From Willaertia magna (lineage: Eukaryota; Heterolobosea; Eutetramitea; Acrasida; Naegleriidae): 16,168 bases of DNA. The notes beneath the pieces were generated by a model that worked only from the letters and a program-made list of their open reading frames with translations, was not told the DNA's origin and made no database searches. The position numbers and the translations under genes were made by a program. The stretch is taken from the NCBI GenBank assembly GCA_902984215.1, contig CADWAF010005080.1:1-16168 (forward strand), read 5' to 3'. Numbering within the stretch: the stretch's first letter is position 1; each line of letters begins with the position of its first letter. Positions 8,023-15,014 of this stretch are shown piece by piece.

Positions 8023-9248
8023 TTAAAATTGGGCGGCAATCCATCCCAGTAAAATATGCTAAGGTGTAGAGAAGAAAATTTTTCTTACACCAATATCCGT
8101 TAATTCTTCACTGTCATCTTTAAATAAATCTCCATATTTTTCGTACTCAAAATTTGAAGGGTTAAAGGGAGGTGAAGTTTCTTCATAAGTATTTTCTTTC
8201 GATATTGGTGATAGGATTAGTGTTGAATCATTTAAATGATTGGTAGGTATAAGTTGTTTTGAGCTACCTGAGTTACTTGGATTTTGATTAGTGGTGTTGG
8301 GTATTAACGAGGAAGCATGGACCAAATGAGAAATTAACTGGTGAAACAAAGTTAATCTCAATCAATGAGCAATTGTACTTACTTCAGTAGCCTCCTTATC
8401 AAAATTTAAGGTTTTAGTCATCTTTTTATCTGTCTTTTCCAATATTTTGGCATTTGTAAACATTGATTGAACAAGTTCAGAACTAATTATTGATATGTCT
8501 TCTGCCAACTTGTCCATTCTTTTACTTCTATTTGGTTTTGGAGTACTAACGACTTCTCTAAGTTGTGAACTAATACGATTAAAGTAAGGTAAATTCTCTT
8601 TGTCAGCTTCTATTATTACCTTATTATTTTCTTCTTTTGGAATATCCACAATTGAGGTAGATTGTTTATTCTCTTTTGAACTGCTACTTGTCTTTACCAC
8701 ATTCTCTTTCTTTTCTTCTGATTGCTTCTTGACTGGTTGAATAACAGATTTCCTTGTTTTTGATGATTTAGACTTACTGAACAATAGAGATTTTTCCTCC
8801 ATAAACTTAAGCAGTAGATTTTGTAAAATTTATAAACTTTTTAAAACTAACCTACATTTGTAATATCCTTTAAAGATTTACGAGTAGAAGGCTTATTTGT
8901 TTTTTCAGCCTCCTTCTTTCTCTTCTTCTTTTCTTTTTTCTCATTTGCAATAAAGTCTTCAATCTCCGTTGAAATCTCACCTTCATTAATTGTCTTTCTT
9001 TTCTTTTTCTTTGAATTCTTTTCTTTATTTTGTTTCTCTCTTGTTTTCTCAATTGATTTAGCACTTAATTCAGGCGTATGTACATCCACAGAAGAAGTCT
9101 TCAATAAAGAAGAATTAGTAGATAAATTCAATCCTTTCTCAAAATTTTCAAAACTTTCATTATTCTTATTCTCTTCTTCCTCTTCTTCCTCCACTTTCTC
9201 ACCTTGCAAGGCTTTCTTAAACAACTCAATTGATTTAGACCCTTTCAT
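8023..9248 (-). CDS. Lysine-rich protein with D-box and KEN-box degron motifs, unidentified, three or four exons
   Basis: Exons are 9248-8856, 8805-8383, 8337-8089 and possibly 8058-8023. The introns are 50 nt (GTAGGT donor), 45 nt (GTAAGT) and possibly 30 nt (GTAAGA). The product is 366 aa, or 364 aa ending at a TAG at 8059-8061 if the last intron is not real. No domain is recognised; the chain looks disordered and highly charged. It carries a perfect destruction box, RKSLKDITN (123-131), and KEN triplets at 164-166, 175-177, 200-202 and 319-321. The KEN at 200-202 is followed by LP. There are also basic nuclear-type runs (KKKKRK at 80-85) and TP/SP sites (HTPE, STPK, LSPI, TSPP). Together with an upstream GGCGGGAA, this suggests an APC/C-regulated cell-cycle protein, perhaps a cohesion or mitotic regulator, but that is inference. 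The start is uncertain because the frame stays open upstream to 9353 without an ATG. Confidence 0.7.
8059..8088 (-). other. Possible 30-nt terminal intron
   Basis: The stretch begins GTAAGA and ends with a pyrimidine-rich CTACACCTTAG. Removing it keeps the reading frame and adds 11 residues ending in TAA, the stop used by almost every gene here. Retaining it gives a TAG stop and a tail of VRKIFFSTP. It is much shorter than the other introns in the window (42-70 nt), so the call is open. Confidence 0.45.
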
Positions 9249-9307
9249 TAATTTTTTCAAGTCCCCTCTAGAAGTTCTTTTTTTTGTAAAAGTTACTGCA
9301 ATTACCC

Positions 9308-9315
9308 TTCCCGCC
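9308..9315 (-). promoter_or_regulatory. E2F-like core GGCGGGAA
   Basis: The plus-strand sequence is TTCCCGCC, the same core as in the site upstream of TIPIN. It lies 60 nt upstream of the chosen ATG of the degron-bearing gene. If that gene has an unseen upstream exon, these bases would be coding instead. Confidence 0.4.
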
Positions 9316-9458
9316 TTTTCTAAAAAGGATACAAAAATGTCTTTAAAATTATTTTATTAAATAACATGTTAAAGATAAAATTAAAAACTAGAAAAGATAA
9401 AAAAAAATTTATACCTAATATAAAAATAACATAATATATTAAATTTACAAAAAAATAT

Positions 9459-9929
9459 TTAACGTTTGGAATAATTAAATTTCTTTTCTTGTTTAAAATC
9501 TATTACTACATCTCCATACTGTTCTTTTAACATAGTTGATGATAAATCAATTTTATTTTTTATTAAATTATTTGTTTCAATATTTTTTAAAGGATTAATT
9601 GTTGATCTTAAAATATAATGAAATGTACCATCTTCTCCTTCAATTTTATTTAATAATTGCAAATGATTTTCTTTCATAATTTCATGAAGAATTAATTCAT
9701 TATCTTTTTTTAATTTAAGTGTAAAATGGGAAGTAAAATTATCTAAATTTCTTTCTTTTTTATTAACTTGTTTTGTTATTGGTGTATCTAAAACATCTAA
9801 TTGTTGTTTAAAAGCATTCGCAAATTCTTTCTTTAAATCTTCTTCTCTATCCATCACTCGCGATTCTACAAATAAAAAACTAACGATGAGTAAAACTAAG
9901 AAAGCGACAACAAAATTGAATTTTTTCAT
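9459..9929 (-). CDS. Small predicted secreted protein, unidentified
   Basis: The product is 156 aa, intronless, with a TAA stop. The N-terminus is a clear signal peptide: two Lys, a hydrophobic core (FVVAFLVLLIVSFLFV, about residues 6-21), then a polar ESR and a plausible cleavage site. The mature part of about 130 residues is charged, with no further membrane segment and no cysteines. There is a likely N-glycosylation sequon at NFTS and another at the C-terminal NYS. No retention motif such as KDEL ends the chain. I do not recognise a family. Its composition is less charged and more Ile/Asn-rich than its neighbours. It could be a lineage-specific secreted or vacuolar protein. Confidence 0.75.
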   Translation of the reverse strand: MKKFNFVVAFLVLLIVSFLFVESRVMDREEDLKKEFANAFKQQLDVLDTPITKQVNKKERNLDNFTSHFTLKLKKDNELILHEIMKENHLQLLNKIEGEDGTFHYILRSTINPLKNIETNNLIKNKIDLSSTMLKEQYGDVVIDFKQEKKFNYSKR

Positions 9930-10042
9930 TTTTTTTTTAAAAAATATTTTTAAATGTTATTGTAAAGTTGGCATTGAAAAGGAATTTTAAATAATACAAA
10001 ATTGTTATTTTATTTTACATTGTTATTATAAGTTTATGTACA

Positions 10043-10789
10043 TTATTGATTAAAGTTACTATTATTTACAAAATGTTGTTTTACAATTCTTGTCAATCTC
10101 AAAATATGACCTAATTTCTTAATTCCCAGCTCTCTAAAACTATCCTTTTCAAAGGAATGTAATTGTGACATATATACTAACTTCTTTTTTTGAAATAATT
10201 TACAATATTCTTCTAAATCATTTGCTTTCAAAACTAAATCAATTTTAACATCTTCATCTTTTTGTTGAGAAAATTCAATTACCTTTGACAACACAAAAGT
10301 TTGAAATCTTTCCGTTCTTTTTAAATTTGGAAATATCTCGGTTTTAAATTGATAAACTAGTTTGATGTGTAATTGTTTGAAAACCGTTAAAATATTCTCC
10401 AAAATTTCAAAAGTCAAACTCTTTTCTATTGATTTATAATTCTGTATGATACAATGAAGGTTATTGAATTTCTCTCTTAACTTGAAATCAATATTAATAC
10501 AATTTGAACAATTATCAATTACAAAGTTATTATACATTTCATAAAAACTATTTACAATATTCTTATTATATACATCTCTTAAATTAATATTGTTACTATC
10601 TAATTCTTTAATATGTTTTAATAAATATTGAATTATTTCTTGATGTACTTCTAATGATTGTAGACATAAAAGTAATTCTTCATTCATTCTATCTTTCAAG
10701 TACAATCGTATTTGTTCTTTACCATCATCTTGTTTCCAACAAGTTTCAAAACGATTATACGTATTAAATATCTCTAAACAATCATTCAT
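10043..10789 (-). CDS. RGS-like domain plus SAM domain protein
   Basis: This is a 248-aa, single-exon protein. Residues about 188-238 fit a SAM domain: LEEYCKLFQKKKL, then LHSFEKDSFRELGIKKLGHILRLTRIV, with the typical LGIxxxGHxxxL core. Residues about 8-165 look like an RGS fold. The clues are an FETCW...IRLYLKDRMNEELLLCLQSLE opening, a YEMYNNFVIDNCSNCINIDFKLREKF block resembling the RGS 'Y..FI....INI....R' element, and a late helix pair (LVYQFKTEIFPNLKRTERFQTF). RGS proteins speed GTP hydrolysis by G-alpha subunits, and SAM domains mediate oligomerisation or membrane targeting. The SAM call is fairly good; the RGS call is weaker and needs profile search. There is no signal peptide or membrane segment. 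An ATTCAC element sits at 10797-10802 just before the start. Confidence 0.7.
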   Translation of the reverse strand: MNDCLEIFNTYNRFETCWKQDDGKEQIRLYLKDRMNEELLLCLQSLEVHQEIIQYLLKHIKELDSNNINLRDVYNKNIVNSFYEMYNNFVIDNCSNCINIDFKLREKFNNLHCIIQNYKSIEKSLTFEILENILTVFKQLHIKLVYQFKTEIFPNLKRTERFQTFVLSKVIEFSQQKDEDVKIDLVLKANDLEEYCKLFQKKKLVYMSQLHSFEKDSFRELGIKKLGHILRLTRIVKQHFVNNSNFNQ

Positions 10790-10973
10790 CTTGTTTATTC
10801 ACTTTTATATAGTACAAATAAGAAATTATTGCAGTGACACTTTTTATTTAACAAATAGCAACACCTATTATAATGTTATTGAAATAATTGTATTACACTA
10901 ACAAGGTCTTTGGGTTCTTCTCTCAAACAAGGAGTTTGTGAAGGAAAGTGAATTTGGTTTTTTTTTTGGCTTA

Positions 10974-11021
10974 TTGAATGGACCTAGTGAATGACCTGTT
11001 GTGAATGGTTTGTGAATTGCC
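10974..11021. repeat. Imperfect short tandem repeats around TGAAT
   Basis: Four units begin at 10974 (TTGAATGG), 10987 (GTGAATGA), 11001 (GTGAATGG) and 11012 (GTGAATTG), spaced 13, 14 and 11 nt. This spacing is close to one helical turn, as expected for sites on one DNA face. It may be a clustered factor-binding region for the RGS/SAM gene, or a decayed tandem repeat. Confidence 0.45.
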
Positions 11022-11158
11022 AAAGGGATTCCAATGAGAAAATTAAAGAATCAATAAGAAGGATCTTTTAGGTATAATAAGGATAATGAAAGCTAAATAT
11101 TCTTCGTGATTCTTGTAGTAATTTTTCTGGTGTCACTTGCTGAAATGCAATTCACAAA
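11009..11158. repeat. Inverted repeat with 12-bp perfect arms
   Basis: TTTGTGAATTGC at 11009-11020 is matched by its exact reverse complement at 11147-11158, with 126 nt between. The arms could pair in an RNA or be two opposed copies of a binding site. The left arm overlaps the last unit of the tandem repeats. Confidence 0.4.
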
Positions 11159-11331
11159 AGAACATTTTGATTTTGTGTTAAATAACCTAGAGAATCGTCA
11201 ATTAAAGTGAAAAACTGTGCTATTTTCACCTTAAACACCTTTTCCTATGTTTTGTCAACATGTGAAAATTAACCAAGTTCGTGAGCGAATTGTAAAAAGA
11301 TTCCTAATATTGGGATTTTAAGTTTTATATG

Positions 11332-11337
11332 TTTATT
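11332..11337 (-). terminator. Poly(A) signal directly after the stop codon
   Basis: The minus strand reads TAA then AATAAA with no base between. It is likely the cleavage signal for the Gln/His-rich gene and implies a very short 3' UTR. Confidence 0.5.
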
Positions 11338-13749
11338 TTAAATGAGTCTCAGTTTTTGTTTTTCTGGTTCGTACGAAGAATCAAAATTTAAGGTAGACCT
11401 CTTCTTTGAATCATCATCACTTTCATTATTGTTACCGTAATCATCAAAATCTAAATGATTGGTAGTAAAAGACACTTGTTGTTGTTGATGTTGCTGTTGT
11501 TGGTGGTGTTGATGTTGAAGCATTTGTTGTTGTTGTAGGGGATGAGGTGGTGGAGGATAAGCATATGGCAATAAGGCAGGAGTTGTGGCATATTGTGTTT
11601 GAGGCATCATGTGGTGAGGTTGCATTTGATACATAGGTATTTGAGGTGGTTCTTCCTCATCAATTTTCAGAGCAGAATCTTTTAGCATTCTACAAAATGA
11701 TCTTAATCTTCTATACTTATTAGTAATATATTCAATTAGTAATTTCCAATCATCTTCTTTCTTTTCTAACATAAAATAGTTCTTTGTTGAAAGTATTAAT
11801 TGAACGAACTTTTTATAACCATTTACTCCAGCACTACTCTTTAAAGTAATTTGGAACAGTCCTCTTAAACTATTATGGATTTGTCTAAGGTATGCATGCA
11901 AATGAGGATCTAATTGTTGTAAATATTCCATTAATATCTTTCTCTGTTCTTGTAATTCTAAATCTTCATTTTCAATATCATCCATTTGTCTTAAAACTGT
12001 TGTTGTTGTATAAGAATAATAGTATGAAGTCTCTTCTTTAGGTGTCACAGGTGGAATCCACGCTACACATCTTAAAAAGTTAACAACTAACTGTTTATCG
12101 TTAGGATTATTTAAAATGTAAGGATAAATCTTAGATAATAAATGATTAGCATGTATTACGTTATCCTTTTGATTTTGATGTGACAATGTTGCATATGAAA
12201 TTAATTGTAAAACTAAATGTAAATATTCACTGTCAAAAGGTTGAACAAATTGGTCATTATCTGCCAATATATCAGCATCATATCCACTGCTAAAATGTGA
12301 GTGTTCCATAGTATTAACTACATGACATGGTATGGATACCATCTTTACAGCATAACCTATAATACCTCCAATATTTTGTGGAGCAACGCAATTCATTGAA
12401 TTTCTAACAATAGTCATCGTTCGATGTATGTTTGGTTGTTTCTCAATATCTTCAAATTGTTCTAATAAACGTGATAAAAGTAAAACAAATTTCTTTGCTT
12501 CTGTATCTTTCCCTTCTTTACCTTTAATATTCGCTAAATGTTCAAAACATCGTTGTAAGAAGTGTTCTTCTTTTTTATTCATTTCCCCAAAAGATGTAAT
12601 ATCAGCAGTAATTGAATCTTCTTTAGAAATTTTTTGTTTCTTGTCTTCAATTAATTCTGAAAGTAAAATCTCTGCTAAAGGTCCTTCCTCCTTTGCATCT
12701 GTGCAAAAACTTTTAACATCTTCATTCCTACCTCTATTTCTTAATGATAGTAATAATAAATTTTTTAAAACAAATATTAATCCAAATCCAATATCTACGT
12801 TATCCACAATTAATTTATAAATTTGATCGTTTTTATCTAATGTAATATCATTCTCGGCATTCACTATACTATCTTCAGTTGTTGGTACTTTAATATAACT
12901 CATCACATTTGATTTTTTCCAAACTACTTCTAATTCTTTCTCTAATTCTACAACCCTTTCATTTGTTTGTACATTAGTTGGAGAACCATTATTTAAACAA
13001 GAACCGAATAGTTCATCAAAATCGGAACCATTTCCATTACTTGCCTGGCTACTATTATTTTCTTGTAAAGGTTGAAAAGGTTGAAATAAAGGTTGAAACA
13101 CCATATTACCTGAACTACCACCTACAGAACCATTTATTCCTGATTGACCAACAAAGCCTTGTTGTAAAGTAGTTTCATTCTTCTTAAAGAAAATATCAAC
13201 AACACCCTCCGTAATTTCTAATAAAATTCTAGCCTTTTCATTTAAAATATCCCGTTTCGATTTCCCGCCCTTTTTCTTCTTATTTTTTTGTTGAGCATCT
13301 AACTGTAAAATATAGCCTAATACTTGTCTAACAAATTGAGTATCCATTCTATTATTTTCTTTTACCATATTACTTTTTATTGAACCTTCTTCTATTAATT
13401 TAATATTTTTAGATTTTAATGTGGCATTAGTTATTTCATCAAATACTTTTTTATTTTCTCTTTGACAAACTTCTTCAATATCAGACCAAAAAATACAGTG
13501 GTTATATGAAATTATATCTAATGGTATTGGTATATCATCTTCCGTACTACTATCATTACCAGTTACTATAGCTGATGCGGATAGTTGTAATAAATCTGCT
13601 ACCACACTATTTGTATCATCATCATCAATCGCTGTTTGATGTTCTTCATTATCTTCTTCTTCCAGGGTTGGTAATGTTGTTGCGGCTGTGTGCGGTTCGT
13701 TATTATTCGTTGTTGATTGAATAATTGCAGAAATTTCTTCTTCACTCAT
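11338..13749 (-). CDS. Large unidentified protein with Gln/His tract, 803 aa
   Basis: This is one exon of 803 aa, starting just after an A/T-rich leader and ending in TAA. I do not recognise the family. The first 75 residues are acidic and Thr/Asn-rich. Residues about 80-190 hold a conserved-looking helical segment with a basic KNKKKKGGKSKR run. A Gly/Ser/Gln/Asn-rich linker follows (about 195-260). Residues about 265-700 are mostly helical with many Leu/Ile, like an alpha-solenoid, and include a hydrophobic FGLIFVLKNLLLLSL stretch that fits a buried helix better than a membrane span. The tail is low complexity: Met/Pro/His/Tyr-rich, then a Gln/His tract (739-758), then acidic. The layout (solenoid plus prion-like tail) recalls RNA-binding or transcription adaptor proteins, but that is only analogy. 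It diverges from the F-box gene across 193 nt. Confidence 0.85.
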   Translation of the reverse strand: MSEEEISAIIQSTTNNNEPHTAATTLPTLEEEDNEEHQTAIDDDDTNSVVADLLQLSASAIVTGNDSSTEDDIPIPLDIISYNHCIFWSDIEEVCQRENKKVFDEITNATLKSKNIKLIEEGSIKSNMVKENNRMDTQFVRQVLGYILQLDAQQKNKKKKGGKSKRDILNEKARILLEITEGVVDIFFKKNETTLQQGFVGQSGINGSVGGSSGNMVFQPLFQPFQPLQENNSSQASNGNGSDFDELFGSCLNNGSPTNVQTNERVVELEKELEVVWKKSNVMSYIKVPTTEDSIVNAENDITLDKNDQIYKLIVDNVDIGFGLIFVLKNLLLLSLRNRGRNEDVKSFCTDAKEEGPLAEILLSELIEDKKQKISKEDSITADITSFGEMNKKEEHFLQRCFEHLANIKGKEGKDTEAKKFVLLLSRLLEQFEDIEKQPNIHRTMTIVRNSMNCVAPQNIGGIIGYAVKMVSIPCHVVNTMEHSHFSSGYDADILADNDQFVQPFDSEYLHLVLQLISYATLSHQNQKDNVIHANHLLSKIYPYILNNPNDKQLVVNFLRCVAWIPPVTPKEETSYYYSYTTTTVLRQMDDIENEDLELQEQRKILMEYLQQLDPHLHAYLRQIHNSLRGLFQITLKSSAGVNGYKKFVQLILSTKNYFMLEKKEDDWKLLIEYITNKYRRLRSFCRMLKDSALKIDEEEPPQIPMYQMQPHHMMPQTQYATTPALLPYAYPPPPHPLQQQQMLQHQHHQQQQHQQQQVSFTTNHLDFDDYGNNNESDDDSKKRSTLNFDSSYEPEKQKLRLI
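11476..11535 (-). repeat. Gln/His codon repeat
   Basis: CAA/CAT/CAC-type triplets encode residues 739-758 of the unidentified 803-aa protein. Codons are mixed rather than one pure triplet, which limits slippage and argues for an old or selected tract. Confidence 0.7.
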
Positions 13750-13942
13750 TTTTTATTAAAATTCAATTTTTTATTTTTTTTTAAAGTAAATTCCTAATAA
13801 AAGAGGAATTTATCTTGTTAATAGAAATTTCTTATTTTAATTATTTCTTTATTATTAATTTAAATTATTAAAGGATTGTTTGTTTTTATCATTCAAAATG
13901 CATTGAAGTTTATAAAATTTTAAAAAGTAAATTTTTAAAAAA
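13750..13942. promoter_or_regulatory. Divergent promoter region, 193 nt
   Basis: Two genes start outward from this spacer. It is about 80% A/T with long T runs on one side and A runs on the other, so each gene has an A-rich leader in its own direction. A direct TTCCTAATAAAAGAGGAATTT segment near 13790-13811 contains short inverted AAATTCC/GGAATTT arms. No defined factor site is recognised. Confidence 0.4.
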
Positions 13943-14824
13943 ATGAGTCAATTTTCAACTGAAATTATAGTTAAGATTGCTTCTTTTCTTCCCAAAGTAA
14001 ATGATTTATTAAATGGTAGTTTAGTAAATAAACAATGGTATGGATCTATATTAAAGAATGATGAAAATTCTTTATGTTGGAAATATCATGCCATTAGATT
14101 ATCTCCATTAAATAAAAAAATATTAAATACCGATAAATTATCTTATCAAGCTAAAGTAAAAGAATTATTATTCCAACAACGTTATGAATTAATTAAAGTA
14201 GAATATACTACACAAAAACAACAATATATTATTCTTCAAGAATTAGAATTTCCATCTAATCTATCAAGTTTAGAGAAAAATTCAATTCAATTAATTAAAA
14301 ATTGTAATACTTTTTTAAACTATAATTTAAAGAAAAGAAATCAATCAGAAAGAATTTTAAAATGTTTTAATACAATTATTAGAGTGTTTATTACAATGAC
14401 ACAATTTCATAAAGAAGAATTACTTTATAAATCTTTAGTAAATATTATTAAGGAAGGTTCAATTATTTTTGGTAATGAATTTTATACTTGTTGTTATTTT
14501 ATTTTAACAAATAATTCAAAAATTAAACCAGTTTTAAATAAGGAACAATTTATCCAACATTTATTAGAATTAAATAAATTATTGAAACAAAATTTATTAT
14601 TACAATTTTTATTAATTGAAAATGATAAAATAAATGAAAATGCAAAAAATAGATTAATTATTACAATATTTAGTTATAGTTATAAAATAAATGATGAATT
14701 AACATTAAAAGATTTAATTAATTTATTAAAACAAAACAATAAACAAGATGAAATTGTAAAACAATTAAGTAATGATGAAAATAACAAGCTAATCTTTCAA
14801 CAATTATTAGAAAAATATAATTAA
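13943..14824 (+). CDS. F-box-like protein
   Basis: The product is 293 aa, without introns. Residues about 3-50 fit an F-box: FSTEIIVKIASFLPKVNDLLNGSLVNKQWYGSIL, followed by LCWKYHAIRL. This matches the L-P-x-E-I-h-x-x-I-h-x-x-L, then C/SxVxKxWxxh, then LW order. F-box proteins bind Skp1 and present substrates to a cullin-1 ubiquitin ligase. The remaining 240 residues are helical, rich in Leu, Asn, Lys and Ile, with no recognised substrate domain such as LRR or WD40, so the substrate is unknown. The start follows AAAAAA directly, the usual context here. An AATAAA follows the TAA stop directly. Confidence 0.78.
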   Translation: MSQFSTEIIVKIASFLPKVNDLLNGSLVNKQWYGSILKNDENSLCWKYHAIRLSPLNKKILNTDKLSYQAKVKELLFQQRYELIKVEYTTQKQQYIILQELEFPSNLSSLEKNSIQLIKNCNTFLNYNLKKRNQSERILKCFNTIIRVFITMTQFHKEELLYKSLVNIIKEGSIIFGNEFYTCCYFILTNNSKIKPVLNKEQFIQHLLELNKLLKQNLLLQFLLIENDKINENAKNRLIITIFSYSYKINDELTLKDLINLLKQNNKQDEIVKQLSNDENNKLIFQQLLEKYN

Positions 14825-14830
14825 AATAAA
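14825..14830 (+). terminator. Poly(A) signal directly after the F-box stop codon
   Basis: AATAAA begins at the first base after TAA. This is the same arrangement as in the 803-aa gene. Confidence 0.5.
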
Positions 14831-14918
14831 CATTCTATTTTTCTAAAGCACCACAATCCACTATATTTATACGTCCTTGTGTAGTTTTTCTATTGAAGAA
14901 ATTTTTAAAAATTCTAGG

Positions 14919-14948
14919 TGAGGATGCATTAAACATTGATTGAGGATG
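14919..14948 (+). repeat. Direct repeat TGAGGATG x2, 22-nt period
   Basis: TGAGGATG occurs at 14919-14926 and 14941-14948 in the 190-nt spacer before the oxidoreductase gene. The 22-nt offset is about two helical turns. These are candidate regulator sites about 70-95 nt upstream of its ATG. Confidence 0.35.
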
Positions 14949-15014
14949 AATAATTATAGCTTTTAAATATTTTGTGTTTGTGTGTCAATAGTATAATCAA
15001 AGAAAAAAAGAAAC

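Larger units (their letters stand above)
10790..11337. other. 548-nt intergenic region with a repeat cluster
   Basis: This is the largest spacer in the window, between the start of the RGS/SAM gene and the end of the Gln/His-rich gene. No convincing exon or RNA gene is seen. It contains four spaced (G/T)TGAAT repeats at 10974-11021, another GTGAAT at 10949, ATTCAC at 10797-10802 and 11150-11155, and a 12-bp inverted repeat (11009-11020 with 11147-11158). The poly(A) signal of the upstream gene lies at 11332-11337. Confidence 0.5.

Noticed and set aside
8029..8039. TTGGGCGGCAA resembling an E2F site upstream of the WD40 gene
   Set aside because: The core is GGGCGGC rather than GGCGGGA, and the bases are probably the last codons of the degron-bearing gene.
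9324..9367. Upstream ATG on the minus strand at about 9367 as an alternative start for the degron gene
   Set aside because: It runs into a TAG after 15 codons, and no usable donor joins it in frame to the next exon.
10802..10811. TATATAAAAG on the minus strand, like a TATA box
   Set aside because: It is only 12 nt from the ATG of the RGS/SAM gene, so a start 25-30 nt downstream would fall inside the coding region.
13262..13270. TTCCCGCCC, similar to the E2F core
   Set aside because: It lies inside the coding sequence of the 803-aa protein, in Lys/Gly codons of a basic run, far from any start.
5270..13749. Five consecutive minus-strand genes as a possible operon
   Set aside because: Spacers range from 46 to 548 nt, the functions are unrelated and there are spliceosomal introns. 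Only the 46-nt pair is worth a test.
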